Below, one piece after another: positions 26,094 to 36,627 of a stretch of 64,000 bases of DNA. Below the pieces are notes generated by a model, which was not told the origin of the DNA, ran no database searches, and saw only the letters and a list, made by a program, of their open reading frames with translations. Position numbers and translations under genes: made by a program. The stretch comes from Magnetospirillum fulvum (GTDB lineage Bacteria; Pseudomonadota; Alphaproteobacteria; Rhodospirillales; Magnetospirillaceae), in assembly GCF_900108475.1 (NCBI RefSeq), contig NZ_FNWO01000006.1, positions 232,356-296,355 of the forward strand. Direction: 5' to 3'. The first letter of the stretch is position 1; each line of letters starts with the position of its first letter.

Positions 26094-26441
26094 TAAGCTG
26101 CGCGGGATCGGACCCGATCCGCGCTGGCCCTCATTCGCCGGGCGCGGCCCATCCGGGCCGCTTGGCTCCGCGCCACGAGGCGCGCGGCCCTTCGGGCCTA
26201 ACCAAACTGCATCAAAGAGCAGTTTGGTATAACAGGGCGCGGGATCGGATGGGTTTCGGGGGCTTTGCCCCCGCCCCCATCGGGAGGCACTGCCTCCCGA
26301 ACCCTCCAGATTTTTAAGCTAAAGGGAGGCTCGGAGGCGCTCGCCTCCGAACGGGTCCGGGCGGTCGCCCGGCCGCGCAGCGGAGTTCTTCCGCAACCTG
26401 TTAAAGCGTGATGCAGATTGAACGCATCATGCCTTAGCCGA
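26094..26441. other. Intergenic palindrome-rich stretch between modD and the ArsC-like gene
   Basis: About 348 bases between convergent genes with no gene. It contains a series of hairpins: a dyad near 26100-26124; ACCAAACTGC/GCAGTTTGGT (26201-26228), a perfect 10-bp stem; the twin-hairpin element at 26257-26307; TCGGAGGC/GCCTCCGA (26331-26350); and CCGGGC/GCCCGG (26357-26372). It probably serves as a double-sided termination and repeat region. Confidence 0.6.
26257..26307. repeat. Twin-hairpin intergenic repeat, copy A
   Basis: Hairpin 1 is CGGGGGC-TTT-GCCCCCG (26257-26273), hairpin 2 is TCGGGAGGC-ACT-GCCTCCCGA (26280-26300), then ACCCTCC (26301-26307). The same order, hairpin 2 stem and trailing ACCCTCC recur at 49016-49068. 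Both copies lie between convergent genes. Confidence 0.65.
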
Positions 26442-26849
26442 TCAGGGGCAAACTCCCTCGGTGCGCGGGCAGGTCTGCGGCGCGGGCGAGTCCTGCGGCT
26501 CCAGACCGACCCAGCTCTGCAACAGCGCTTCGTCGAACCCGGCCAGCCTGTGGCCACCGCACTCGATCAGCGGGCGGCGGATCAGCAGCGGGTCGAGGCA
26601 CATCTGCGCCAGCGCCTCGTCGGCGGCAATCGTCTCGGGCACCACCGCCCCCGATTTGACCCGCGGCGCGGCGCAATTGAACCATTCCGCCACCGGACGG
26701 TCGCCGAAGAAGGGCCGCAGCGTCGCGGGCGTCCAGGCCTGGACCCGGATGTCGAGGGCGACGACGTCATGGCCCGACTGAGTCAGAATCTGCTTTTGCC
26801 GAGTGTTGTTGATGCAACCCGGCTTTTCATAAAACACGATCACGGCCAT
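26442..26849 (-). CDS. ArsC/Spx-like nitrogenase-associated protein
   Basis: A 135-residue thioredoxin-fold protein beginning VIVFYEKPGCINNTRQKQIL, with a single N-terminal Cys in an ArsC-like CxxxxR context. This fits the nitrogenase-associated ArsC-like family found in nif regions (sometimes NifO-like). Its start overlaps the draG stop by 23 bases, so it is the third gene of a draT-draG-x unit, as in the draTGB arrangement known from Rhodospirillum rubrum. The biochemical role is not established. Confidence 0.8.
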   Translation of the reverse strand: MAVIVFYEKPGCINNTRQKQILTQSGHDVVALDIRVQAWTPATLRPFFGDRPVAEWFNCAAPRVKSGAVVPETIAADEALAQMCLDPLLIRRPLIECGGHRLAGFDEALLQSWVGLEPQDSPAPQTCPRTEGVCP

Positions 26850-27762
26850 TCCCTGCGTCTCCTTCTTCGTTTTGTGTTTTCAGGACATTCGACAGGGCCA
26901 GCAGCCCAGGGACCTGGGCCCGGATCTCCTCGGCGACAGTCTTGTCGAGCTTGCCGAGCCAGGCGGTAGGGATATCCCGAACCCCATAGGTCGCCCCGGC
27001 CAGCATCCCGGCGATTGCGCCGGTGGTGTCGGCGTCGCCGCCCTGATTGACCACTTCGGTCAGACAGGACCGGAACGAATCGGTCAGAAAATAGAAATGC
27101 AGCACGGTCTGCATCGTATCGACGATGTAGGCGGTCGATTGCCCGTGGAAGACCTCGAAACGGAACGTCTTGTGCGTCTCGACCAGCTTGCGGGCGACGT
27201 CGCGGGCCTCGCGCATTCCCCGCCCCATCACCAGCGCCTGGGTCATCCGCGCCAAAGCCAGGGTGGCGTCGTCGGACAGCGGATGGTTGTGGGTGACGTG
27301 CGCTTGGGCAATTGTCCACCGATCGAGCAGATCGGGACGGCCCAGCGTCGCCAGCGCCAGCGGCAGGTTGCGCATTGCCGCGCCATTGCCGGCATCGCCA
27401 TCGCAATAGGCGCCTTCGACGCTGCCATTGGTGATGTAGCGGCGGATGCCGCGCCGACAGGTGTTGCCGACATCGACCGGGCCGCTTTTCAGCCAGGCGG
27501 CGAACTCGTCGCAAATGTCGGTCAAGTCAAAGCCCTGGCGGCGGACCAGCGAGCGGCCCAGGCACAGGCACATCTCGGTATCGTCGGTGACCTGCCCCGG
27601 CGCCAGATGCAGCCAGCCGCCGCCGATCATCTTGCGATGCAGCCGGTATTTCGCCTCGATCTCGCCCCGCGTCATGAATTCGACGGTCGCGCCCAGCGCG
27701 TCGCCGACGGCGAAGCCCAGATAGGCCCCGAGGGCGCGCTCGATCAGGGAAGGTTCGGTCAT
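26827..27762 (-). CDS. draG: ADP-ribosyl-[dinitrogen reductase] glycohydrolase
   Basis: A 311-residue ADP-ribosylglycohydrolase that removes ADP-ribose from the NifH arginine and so reactivates nitrogenase when nitrogen becomes scarce or light returns. The metal-site motifs are GFAVGDALGATVEF near the N-terminus, VTDDTEMCLC (about 58-67), and QGGDADTTGAIAGMLAGA toward the C-terminus, whose Asp residues bind the dinuclear metal site. It lies 64 bases after draT on the same strand. The full set of Asp ligands looks intact. Confidence 0.95.
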   Translation of the reverse strand: MTEPSLIERALGAYLGFAVGDALGATVEFMTRGEIEAKYRLHRKMIGGGWLHLAPGQVTDDTEMCLCLGRSLVRRQGFDLTDICDEFAAWLKSGPVDVGNTCRRGIRRYITNGSVEGAYCDGDAGNGAAMRNLPLALATLGRPDLLDRWTIAQAHVTHNHPLSDDATLALARMTQALVMGRGMREARDVARKLVETHKTFRFEVFHGQSTAYIVDTMQTVLHFYFLTDSFRSCLTEVVNQGGDADTTGAIAGMLAGATYGVRDIPTAWLGKLDKTVAEEIRAQVPGLLALSNVLKTQNEEGDAGNGRDRVL

Positions 27763-27826
27763 CAGGGCCTCTCGGTCATCGTCAAAAGCGGGGGGTGACT
27801 TAAAAACCGGCTTCGTCGCGAAGCCA

Positions 27827-28723
27827 TCACAGATAATCGGCGCGAACCCGGTAATCGCCGCCGATCACCAGGAACTCGCCTTCGCCCTTCAGCGGGTGGA
27901 GCGACAGCAACGTGTTAAAGAACATCACCTTCACCACCGGCACCCGGACGGTCAGGATGGTATCGCCGAAACAATCGGCCACCCCTCGGTCGCTGGAAAA
28001 AGACGCAAGGTTGTTCAGTCGCATCACCACGGTCTTGCGGTCGATCCGTTCAACGATCTGATGTTCCTCGAACGAATTGACCCCGCGGAAGAGAGTTATA
28101 TGGCGCTCTCCGGGCGCAGCATGAACAGAGAGCGCCCACTGACAGAATTCGTAAAGGATATCGAGCTGGCAGTAAATTGAATTATTATGAAATCTGCTCG
28201 ACATTTTCTCTTCTACGTAGGAAATCCAGCCCGGCGTCGAGAATCTGGTGATCATCTCCTTATGATACGTCGGGAACAGGCCGAACCTGCTTTCGACCCA
28301 CCCCTTCAGCACCGCGCCTTCGGGGCCGTTGGAATCGTAGCCCCACCCTTTCAACAGGCGCAGGAAGCTCGACCGATAGCGGCGCGGCACGCCGCTTTGG
28401 CCGCCGTCGCTTTCATGCTGCTCGGGATCAATCCCGAACATCGCCTGCATGTATTTCATAAAGGCGTCACCGGCGTCGGCCAGCCCTTCGGAAAAACCCA
28501 GCATCTCGAACAGGCGGCGATTCATCTCGCACACGCCAGACAGATGTATTTCGCGCGGATCCTCGTTGAAGGCGTCGCTCCCCAACAGGTTGGTGGAGAG
28601 CCCCACCAGATTGGTGCTGTGTCCAAGTCGGCGATGTGTCGGCTGGTCCATGGCGGGCGATAGACTCTCATCAAAAGGTGCAGGCGCCCCTATGCAAGAA
28701 GCGTACCCGACTCTGTGTGTCAT
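27827..28723 (-). CDS. draT: NAD+-dinitrogen-reductase ADP-ribosyltransferase
   Basis: Up to 298 residues. The enzyme transfers ADP-ribose from NAD+ to the NifH arginine, switching nitrogenase off after ammonium or darkness. RRLGHSTNLVGLSTNLLGS opens the conserved part; later ITLFRGVNSFEEHQIVER and LNNLASFSSDRGVADCFGD fit the transferase fold. The start is uncertain: 28723 gives the longest product, but Met at 28651 (MDQPTHRRLG) starts nearer the conserved block. It is divergent from nifH, as in Rhodospirillum rubrum. Confidence 0.9.
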   Translation of the reverse strand: MTHRVGYASCIGAPAPFDESLSPAMDQPTHRRLGHSTNLVGLSTNLLGSDAFNEDPREIHLSGVCEMNRRLFEMLGFSEGLADAGDAFMKYMQAMFGIDPEQHESDGGQSGVPRRYRSSFLRLLKGWGYDSNGPEGAVLKGWVESRFGLFPTYHKEMITRFSTPGWISYVEEKMSSRFHNNSIYCQLDILYEFCQWALSVHAAPGERHITLFRGVNSFEEHQIVERIDRKTVVMRLNNLASFSSDRGVADCFGDTILTVRVPVVKVMFFNTLLSLHPLKGEGEFLVIGGDYRVRADYL

Positions 28724-28746
28724 CCCGCCGCCCGTGTGACCGCCGC

Positions 28747-28762
28747 TGTTCGGCTTCGAACA
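28747..28762 (+). promoter_or_regulatory. NifA upstream activator site 1
   Basis: TGT-N10-ACA, the NifA binding consensus, here extended to the near-perfect palindrome TGTTCG-GCTT-CGAACA. It lies about 160 bases before the sigma-54 promoter of nifH, in the draT-nifH gap. Confidence 0.8.
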
Positions 28763-28776
28763 CTCCGTCGTCGGGT

Positions 28777-28792
28777 TGTCGCGTTCCGAACA
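28777..28792 (+). promoter_or_regulatory. NifA upstream activator site 2
   Basis: A second TGT-N10-ACA, exactly 30 bases (close to three helical turns) downstream of site 1 and so on the same face of the DNA. The perfect palindrome AGGCATATGCCT follows at 28807-28818 in the AT-richer stretch where a bending protein such as IHF could act; that role is a guess. Confidence 0.8.
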
Positions 28793-28841
28793 GCAGCCTG
28801 TTTTTTAGGCATATGCCTCGCGACACAGAACAATAGTCTGA

Positions 28842-29870
<1,029 letters not shown>

Positions 29871-29882
29871 AGCCGGACCGGT

Positions 29883-29925
29883 CCGCCCGTCCCGCCGGTT
29901 TCGATCCGGCCGGTGGGACAGGCGG
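29883..29925 (+). other. Long hairpin in the nifH-nifD gap
   Basis: A stem of about 16 pairs (CCGCC/GGCGG, GTCCC/GGGAC and inner CCGG/CCGG with one mismatch and wobbles) lies 13 bases after the nifH stop, without a T-run. It probably protects or partially separates nifH mRNA so that NifH is made in excess over NifDK. Confidence 0.6.
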
Positions 29926-29957
29926 AGGATAAAGAACACGCGGAAAGGAGAAGGGGC

Positions 29958-31412
29958 ATGAGCCTCGACAACATCAACGACACCGCCGCCAACGAGGCTC
30001 TGATCAAGGAAGTCCTCGATCAGTATCCGGAAAAGGCTGCGAAGAAGCGTGCGCGCCACCTCGGCACCGTCAAGAGCGACGCCGAAGGCAACCCGACCTG
30101 TGGCGTCAAATCCAACATCAAGTCGGTTCCCGGCGTGATGACCGTCCGTGGCTGCGCCTATGCCGGTGCCAAGGGCGTGGTGTGGGGTCCGGTCAAGGAC
30201 ATGGTCCACATCTCGCACGGCCCGATCGGCTGCGGTCAGTATTCCTGGTCCCAGCGCCGCAACTACTTCACCGGCACCGTCGGCATCGACAGCTTCGTCA
30301 CCATGCAGGTGACCTCTGACTTCCAGGAACGCGACATCGTTTTCGGTGGCGACAAGAACCTGGACAAGATGATCGACGAGCTCGAAGTCCTGTTCCCGCT
30401 CAACAACGGCATCTCGATCCTGTCCGAGTGCCCGATCGGTCTGATCGGCGACGACATCGAAGCCGTGTCGAAGAAGAAGGGCAAGGAACTCGGCAAGAAG
30501 GTCATTCCGGTCCGCTGCGAAGGCTTCCGTGGCGTGTCCCAGTCGCTCGGCCACCACATCGCCAACGACGCGATCCGGGATTGGGTGTTCGACAAGGGCA
30601 TCCCCGAGTGGGAAGGCACCCCCTATGACGTCAACCTGATCGCCGACTACAACATCGGCGGCGACGCCTGGCCGTCGCGCAAGTTGCTGGAAGAGATCGG
30701 TCTGCGCGTGATCGGCTCCTGGTCCGGCGACGCGACCCTGGCTGAAATCGAGCGCGCCCCCCGCGCCAAGCTGAACCTCATCCACTGCTACCGGTCGATG
30801 AACTACATCTGCCGCCACATGGAAGAGAAGTACGAAATTCCGTGGGTGGAATACAACTTCTTCGGCCCGACCCAGATCGCTGCCAGCTTGCGCAAGATCG
30901 CGGCCCAGTTCGACGAGACCATCCAGGCCAATGCCGAAAAGGTCATCGCGAAGTACCAGCCGCTGGTCGATGGCGTCCTCGCCCGCTTCAAGCCGCGGCT
31001 CGAAGGCAAGACCGTCATGCTGTATGTCGGCGGCCTGCGCCCCCGTCACACCGCGACCGCCTATGACGATCTCGGCATGGTCATCGTTGGCACCGGCTAC
31101 GAATTCGCCCACAACGACGATTATCAGCGCACCGGCCATTACCTGAAGGAAGGCACGCTGGTTTACGACGACGTCTCCGAATTCGAGTTGGAGAAATTCA
31201 TCGAAAAGCTGCGTCCCGACCTGGTCGGCTCCGGCATCAAGGAGAAGTACTCGACCCAGAAGATGGGCGTGCCCTTCCGCCAGATGCATTCGTGGGATTA
31301 TTCCGGCCCCTATCACGGCTATGACGGCTTCGCCATCTTCGCCCGTGACATGGACATGGCCGTCAATGCCCCGATCTGGAGCAAGCTGAAGGCCCCGTGG
31401 AAGGCCGCGTAA
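29958..31412 (+). CDS. nifD: Nitrogenase MoFe protein alpha chain
   Basis: A 484-residue subunit carrying the FeMo cofactor. Cluster ligand regions are visible: [17 protein letters not shown] and [11 protein letters not shown] with [11 protein letters not shown] supply P-cluster cysteines. [10 protein letters not shown] carries the FeMo-cofactor Cys, and the C-terminal [19 protein letters not shown] region its His. AAAGGAG precedes the ATG at 29958. The length and motifs match the molybdenum enzyme, not the vanadium or iron-only forms. Confidence 0.98.
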   Translation: MSLDNINDTAANEALIKEVLDQYPEKAAKKRARHLGTVKSDAEGNPTCGVKSNIKSVPGVMTVRGCAYAGAKGVVWGPVKDMVHISHGPIGCGQYSWSQRRNYFTGTVGIDSFVTMQVTSDFQERDIVFGGDKNLDKMIDELEVLFPLNNGISILSECPIGLIGDDIEAVSKKKGKELGKKVIPVRCEGFRGVSQSLGHHIANDAIRDWVFDKGIPEWEGTPYDVNLIADYNIGGDAWPSRKLLEEIGLRVIGSWSGDATLAEIERAPRAKLNLIHCYRSMNYICRHMEEKYEIPWVEYNFFGPTQIAASLRKIAAQFDETIQANAEKVIAKYQPLVDGVLARFKPRLEGKTVMLYVGGLRPRHTATAYDDLGMVIVGTGYEFAHNDDYQRTGHYLKEGTLVYDDVSEFELEKFIEKLRPDLVGSGIKEKYSTQKMGVPFRQMHSWDYSGPYHGYDGFAIFARDMDMAVNAPIWSKLKAPWKAA

Positions 31413-31457
31413 AGCGCCTCCCCAGGTTCCGACCTACGATCGTTCGCACGTAAATTC

Positions 31458-31497
31458 CCTCCCCGCGTGTCGCCCAATATCCGGGGGCGCGGGGAGG
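31458..31497 (+). other. Hairpin directly ahead of nifK
   Basis: CCTCCCCGCG (31458-31467) and CGCGGGGAGG (31488-31497) form a perfect 10-bp stem ending a few bases before the nifK ribosome site (GAAGGAG). It could act as an mRNA processing or translation-tuning element. Confidence 0.5.
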
Positions 31498-31517
31498 CGG
31501 GAAGGAGTTTGTTTGTC

Positions 31518-33053
31518 ATGCCCCAGAGCGCCGACAACATCAAAGACCACATCTCCCTGTTCTCGGAGCCCGAGTACACGAAGCTGCTGGCGGAAAAGAA
31601 GGCCCAGTTCGAGTGCCGTCCGACCGACGACGCCGTCGCCGCCCAGCTCGAATATTCCAAGTCGTGGGAATATCGCGAGAAGAACTTCGCCCGTGAGCAC
31701 GCCGTCATCAACCCGCACAAGGCCTGCCAGCCGCTGGGCGCGGTGTTCGCCGCCGCCGGGTTCGAAGAGACCCTGCCCTACGTCCACGGCTCGCAGGGCT
31801 GCGCCGCCTACTTCCGCTCGCACCTCGCCCGTCACTTCAAGGAATCCTCGGCCTGCGTGTCCGACTCGATGACGGAAGACGCGGCGGTGTTCGGCGGTCT
31901 CAACAACATCGTCGAGGGCCTTCAGAACGCTCTGAAGCTCTACAAGCCCAAGATGATCGCGGTTTCGACCACCTGCATGGCCGAAGTCATCGGCGACGAT
32001 CTGTCCGCCTTCATCGGCACCGCCAAGGAAAAGGAATCGGTTCCGGCCGACTTCCCGGTTCCCTTCGCCCACACCCCCTCGTTCGTCGGCAGCCACGTCG
32101 TCGGCTACGACAACATGATCAAGGGCATCCTCAACTACTTCTGGGATCGGGCCCAGGGTGAGATCGTCCGTGGCGAGTCGAACGGCAAGATCAACATCAT
32201 CCCCGGTTTCGACGGTTACGCCACCGCCAACAACCGCGAGCTGAAGCGCTATCTCGACACGATGGGCGTCGATTACACCCTGATCAGCGATGTTTCGGAC
32301 GTGTTCGACACCCCCACCGACGGCACCTACCGGATGTATGACGGCGGCACCAAGCTCGACGACGTCCGCGACGCGATCAACGCCAAGGCCACCATCGCCT
32401 TGCAGGAATATTGCTCGCCGAAGACGGTCGAATACATCGAGTCGAAGGGTCAGCCGACCACCTCGTTCAACTATCCGCTGGGCATCAGCGCCACCGACGC
32501 CCTGCTGATGAAGATCTCGGAACTGTCGGGCAAGCCGATCCCCGAGAGCATCGAAAAGGAACGCGGTCGTCTGGTCGATGCCATCGCCGACAGCCAGGCC
32601 TGGCTGCACGGCAAGAAAGTCGCCCTGTTCGGCGATCCCGACTTCGTCTACGCGATGGCCGTGTTCCTGATGGAACTGGGCTGCGAACCCACCCACTGCC
32701 TGTGCACCAACGCCGGCAAGGAATGGGAAGCGAAGATGAAGGCGCTGCTCGCCTCCAACCCCTTCGGCGCCGACGCCAAGGTGTGGGTCGGCAAGGATCT
32801 GTGGCACCTCCGCTCGCTGCTGTTCACCGAGCCGACCGACCTGATCATCGGCAGCTCGTATGGCAAGTATCTGGAAAAGGACACCGGTATTCCGCTGGTC
32901 CGTCTGACCTTCCCGATCTTCGACCGTCACCACCACCACCGCTTCCCGCTCTTCGGATATCAGGGCGCGTTGCGGGTTCTGGTCGAAATCCTCGACCGGA
33001 TCTTCGAGGTGACCGACGCCTCGAGCGACATCTCCTACGACCTTACGCGCTAA
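31518..33053 (+). CDS. nifK: Nitrogenase MoFe protein beta chain
   Basis: A 511-residue partner of NifD. P-cluster cysteines appear in PHKACQPLGAVFAAAGF, HGSQGCAAYFRSH and STTCMAEVIGDD. The FDRHHHHRFPLFGYQGA segment near the C-terminus is typical of NifK, with an unbroken four-His run. GAAGGAG is about 10 bases before ATG 31518. It is the last gene of the operon, since a strong terminator follows; nifE, nifN and other assembly genes are not here. Confidence 0.98.
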   Translation: MPQSADNIKDHISLFSEPEYTKLLAEKKAQFECRPTDDAVAAQLEYSKSWEYREKNFAREHAVINPHKACQPLGAVFAAAGFEETLPYVHGSQGCAAYFRSHLARHFKESSACVSDSMTEDAAVFGGLNNIVEGLQNALKLYKPKMIAVSTTCMAEVIGDDLSAFIGTAKEKESVPADFPVPFAHTPSFVGSHVVGYDNMIKGILNYFWDRAQGEIVRGESNGKINIIPGFDGYATANNRELKRYLDTMGVDYTLISDVSDVFDTPTDGTYRMYDGGTKLDDVRDAINAKATIALQEYCSPKTVEYIESKGQPTTSFNYPLGISATDALLMKISELSGKPIPESIEKERGRLVDAIADSQAWLHGKKVALFGDPDFVYAMAVFLMELGCEPTHCLCTNAGKEWEAKMKALLASNPFGADAKVWVGKDLWHLRSLLFTEPTDLIIGSSYGKYLEKDTGIPLVRLTFPIFDRHHHHRFPLFGYQGALRVLVEILDRIFEVTDASSDISYDLTR

Positions 33054-33083
33054 CTCCTCTCTTCTCTCGCGCGTAAGGACGGG

Positions 33084-33117
33084 AAGCCCCGGAGCCAAAA
33101 GCTCCGGGGCTTTCGTT
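33084..33117 (+). terminator. Rho-independent terminator of nifHDK
   Basis: AAGCCCCGGAGC (33084-33095) and GCTCCGGGGCTT (33101-33112) form a perfect 12-bp stem with a CAAAA loop, then TTCGTTTT. It ends the nif operon cleanly. Confidence 0.88.
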
Positions 33118-33161
33118 TTGGCGGGGCAGACGGCGCGTCGCGCGTCCGGCCCCGCCGTCGC

Positions 33162-34685
33162 TTACTTCCAGATCGGCTTGCCCGAGCCGGGCAGGCCGTA
33201 TTCGCTCCACCGCTGGCTGACCCGGTCGATGATGTCGTCGCTCATCCGCAGGGTGACGCCCCACTCGCGGTGAGTCTCGGGCGGCAGCTTGTTGGTGGCA
33301 TCAAGCCCGATCTTGCCGCCCAGGCCGGACTCGGGACTGGCGAAATCGAGATAATCGATCGGGGTTCCCTCGACGACGGTGATGTCGCGGGCGGGGTCCA
33401 TCCGGGTGCTGACCGCCCACATCACGTCTTTCCAGTCGCGCACATTGATCTCGGCATCCACGACGATGACGAACTTGGTGTACATGAACTGTTTCAGGAA
33501 CGACCAGATCCCGAACATCACCCGCTTGGCGTGGCCGGGATAGGCCTTCTTGATCGAGACGACGGCGATCCGATAGCTGCATCCCTCGGGCGGCAGCCAG
33601 AAATCGACGATCTCGGGGAATTGCTGGGTCAGCAGCGGGATGAACACTTCGTTCAGCGCTTCGCCCAGCACGCTCGGCTCATCCGGCGGCCGTCCGGTGA
33701 AGGTCGACAGATAGATCGGATTGCGCCGCATCGTGATTGCCGAGACGCGGAACACCGGGAATTTCTCGACCGAATTGTAATAGCCGGTATGGTCGCCGTA
33801 AGGGCCTTCGTCGCCATACTCGTCGAGCATGACATGGCCCTCCAGCACGATCTCGGCCTCGGACGGAACCTTCAGCGGCACGGTGCGGCACTCGACCAGA
33901 TCGACCTTGCGCCCGCGCAACAATCCGGCGAACTGGTATTCCGACAGGGTTTCCGGCACCGGGGTCACCGCCGCGATGATGGTGCCGGGATCGGCCCCGA
34001 TCACCACCGCCACCGGCAGCGGCTCGTGCTTCTTCGCCGCCCAGCGCTGGTAATGCTGCGCCCCGCCGCGATGCTTCAACCAGCGCATCAAGGTGGTGTT
34101 GCGACCGGTCACCTGCATCCGATAGATGCCGAGATTGTAATCGTCGCGGGAATCGTGGTCGGCCCCCTCGGCGCGGGGACCGCGGGTCACCACCAGCGGC
34201 CAGGTGATCAGCGGAGCGGGTTCGCCCGGCCAACAGCCCTGGATCGGCAATTGGGTCAGATCGACGGCGTCTCCGGTCAGCACCACTTCCTGGCACGGCG
34301 CGACGCCGACGGTGCGCGGACGCATCGCCATCACCTGCCGGGCCAGCGGCAGCAGACCCAGCGCCTCGCGCAGGCCGCCCGGCGGTTCGGGCTGTTTCAG
34401 GAAGGCCAGGGTCTCGCCGACCTCGCGCAATTGCGACGGTTCGCGATCCATCCCCCAGGCGACCCGCTCGACCGTGCCGAACAGATTGACCAGCACCGGC
34501 ATGTCGTAGCGCGAGCCGTCCGGCTTCAGCACGTTTTCGAACAGCACCGCCGGTCCGCCCTCGGCGAGCAGACGGGTCTGAATCTCGGTCATTTCGAGAT
34601 GCGCCGACACCGGAGCCCGGACCCGGCGCAGGCGGCCGGTCTCCTCCAGGCGGGCGATGAAGTCGCGCAACGATTCGTAGGGCAT
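33162..34685 (-). CDS. ubiD: UbiD-family 4-hydroxy-3-polyprenylbenzoate decarboxylase
   Basis: A 507-residue prenylated-FMN-dependent decarboxylase of ubiquinone synthesis. [21 protein letters not shown] opens the protein, with later [31 protein letters not shown] and the closing [15 protein letters not shown], all diagnostic of the UbiD family. ATG 34685 is used; a TTG just upstream is not needed. Similarity to UbiD itself rather than aromatic-acid decarboxylases is suggested by these blocks. A UbiX partner, which makes the cofactor, is not in the window. It converges on the nif operon. Confidence 0.93.
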   Translation of the reverse strand: MPYESLRDFIARLEETGRLRRVRAPVSAHLEMTEIQTRLLAEGGPAVLFENVLKPDGSRYDMPVLVNLFGTVERVAWGMDREPSQLREVGETLAFLKQPEPPGGLREALGLLPLARQVMAMRPRTVGVAPCQEVVLTGDAVDLTQLPIQGCWPGEPAPLITWPLVVTRGPRAEGADHDSRDDYNLGIYRMQVTGRNTTLMRWLKHRGGAQHYQRWAAKKHEPLPVAVVIGADPGTIIAAVTPVPETLSEYQFAGLLRGRKVDLVECRTVPLKVPSEAEIVLEGHVMLDEYGDEGPYGDHTGYYNSVEKFPVFRVSAITMRRNPIYLSTFTGRPPDEPSVLGEALNEVFIPLLTQQFPEIVDFWLPPEGCSYRIAVVSIKKAYPGHAKRVMFGIWSFLKQFMYTKFVIVVDAEINVRDWKDVMWAVSTRMDPARDITVVEGTPIDYLDFASPESGLGGKIGLDATNKLPPETHREWGVTLRMSDDIIDRVSQRWSEYGLPGSGKPIWK

Positions 34686-34846
34686 CAACGATTTCTCCGG
34701 CAGGCTCGGGCGGGTTCAGGGGACGACGGAACACCCGCCGCCGTCAAGTCCCTGACGTGGCCCGTGCGCGTGCTTCACGTCGGAACGATTTGCCTGTACC
34801 CTTCCGGACGGGAAGGGCTGGTCCAATCCGGGGTTGATGCGCTGTC

Positions 34847-36616
34847 ATGGCTTTGGTTCAGAAAGAACAGCGGTACCGCGTCCTGATCGAGCTGGGCATC
34901 GCCCTGTCGGCCGAACGCAATCACAATCGGCTGATGGAGAAGATTCTCCAGGGCGCCAAGGGGATGTGCAACGCCGATGGCGGCACGCTCTATCTGGCGA
35001 CCGAGGCGCAGGACGCCCTGCGCTTCGAGATCATGCTGAACGATAGCCTCAACATCGCGATGGGCGGCACCACCGGCAAGGCGATCCCGTTCCCGCCGCT
35101 GAAGCTGTACGACGAAGACGGGGCTCCCAATCACCGCAACGTGTCGAGCCATTGCGCCCTGACCGGGACGACGATCACCATCGCCGACGCCTATCACGTC
35201 GATAGCTTCGATTTTTCCGGCACCAAGGCGTTCGACCAAAGCACCGGCTATCGCTCGCAATCCTTCCTGACCGTGCCGTTGAAGAATTACGAGGGCGAAC
35301 TGATCGGCGTGCTGCAACTGATCAACGCCCGCGACGACGCCAATCAGGTGATCGCCTTTGGCGACGACATCGTGCCGCTGATCGAGGCGCTGGCCAGTCA
35401 GGCCGCGGTGGCGCTCGACAATCAACGGCTGATCGAAGCGCAACGGACTCTGTTCAAGAGCTTCATTTCGGTGATCGCCGGATCAATCGACGCCAAAAGC
35501 CCCTATACCGGCGGCCATTGCCACCGGGTGCCGTCGGTGACCTTCATGCTGGCCCGCGCCGCCTGCGACGCGACCGAAGGACCGTTCGCCGATTTCTCGC
35601 TGACCGAGGACGAGTGGTACGAACTGGAGATCGCCGCCGGTCTGCACGATTGCGGCAAGGTCACCACCCCGGAATACATCGTCGATAAGGCCACCAAGCT
35701 CGAGACGATCTATAACCGCATTCACGAGGTGCGGATGCGGTTCGAGGTCGCCAAGCGCGACGCGGTAATCGCCTGTCTCGAAGGATTGCTGGCCGGGACC
35801 GAGGCGGCCGAGGTGCTGACCCGCCGCCGCGACGAGACCCTGGCCCGGCTCGATGCCGATTTCGCCTTCGTCGCCGAATGCAATGTCGGCGGCGAGTTCA
35901 TGGCCCCCGAGAAGGTCGAGCGGCTGAAGGCGATCGCCGCCGGAACCTGGACCCGCACCCTGGACGACCGGCTGGGCCTGTCGATCGACGAATTGCGCCG
36001 CCGCCCCGCCGAGCCCACCCCGCCGCCCGCTTTGGAATCCCTGCTGGCCGACCAGCCGTGGCACAAGATCCCGCACGAAACCCCGGTCGATGTCGCCCGC
36101 TACGAGGCCGAGGGCTTCAAGATCCTGCCGCTGGAAAACCGCTACGATCTGGGCGAGATCTACAATCTGTGCATCGGGCGCGGCACCCTGACCGCCGAGG
36201 ACCGCTTCAAGATCAACGATCACATCGTCCAGACCATCCTGATGCTGAAAGCGCTGCCCTTCCCGCGCAACCTGTCCCGGGTGGCGGAATGGGCCGGGGG
36301 GCATCACGAGAAGATGGACGGCACCGGCTATCCGCGCGGTCTGACCCGCGAGCAGATGTCGCTGCCGGCCCGGATGATGGCGATCGCCGACATCTTCGAG
36401 GCGCTGACCGCCGCCGACCGTCCCTACAAGAAACCGAAGACCCTGTCCGAATCCCTGAAGATCATGTCGTTCATGGCCAAGGACCAGCATATCGACCCGG
36501 ATTTGTGGCGATTGTTCCTCACCTCGGAGGTGTGGCAGCGCTACGCCGACGAGTATTTGCGGCCCGAACAGGTCGATTCCGTCGATCTCGCCGCGCTGCT
36601 GCCCGCGACGGGCTGA
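34847..36616 (+). CDS. GAF and HD-GYP domain protein (putative c-di-GMP phosphodiesterase)
   Basis: A 589-residue cytoplasmic protein. An N-terminal GAF domain (about 10-190, ending GYRSQSFLTVPLKNYEGELIG and onward) precedes an HD-GYP domain. The HD pair is in HDCGKV (residues 267-268) and the GYP block is HHEKMDGTGYPRG (from about 486). The gap between them is some 200 residues, much longer than in compact HD-GYP proteins, owing to a charged insertion (about 300-430). It should cleave c-di-GMP, opposing the GGDEF cyclase elsewhere in the window. A reductase-like gene follows 11 bases later. Confidence 0.88.
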   Translation: MALVQKEQRYRVLIELGIALSAERNHNRLMEKILQGAKGMCNADGGTLYLATEAQDALRFEIMLNDSLNIAMGGTTGKAIPFPPLKLYDEDGAPNHRNVSSHCALTGTTITIADAYHVDSFDFSGTKAFDQSTGYRSQSFLTVPLKNYEGELIGVLQLINARDDANQVIAFGDDIVPLIEALASQAAVALDNQRLIEAQRTLFKSFISVIAGSIDAKSPYTGGHCHRVPSVTFMLARAACDATEGPFADFSLTEDEWYELEIAAGLHDCGKVTTPEYIVDKATKLETIYNRIHEVRMRFEVAKRDAVIACLEGLLAGTEAAEVLTRRRDETLARLDADFAFVAECNVGGEFMAPEKVERLKAIAAGTWTRTLDDRLGLSIDELRRRPAEPTPPPALESLLADQPWHKIPHETPVDVARYEAEGFKILPLENRYDLGEIYNLCIGRGTLTAEDRFKINDHIVQTILMLKALPFPRNLSRVAEWAGGHHEKMDGTGYPRGLTREQMSLPARMMAIADIFEALTAADRPYKKPKTLSESLKIMSFMAKDQHIDPDLWRLFLTSEVWQRYADEYLRPEQVDSVDLAALLPATG

Positions 36617-36627
36617 TCCGAACCGCG

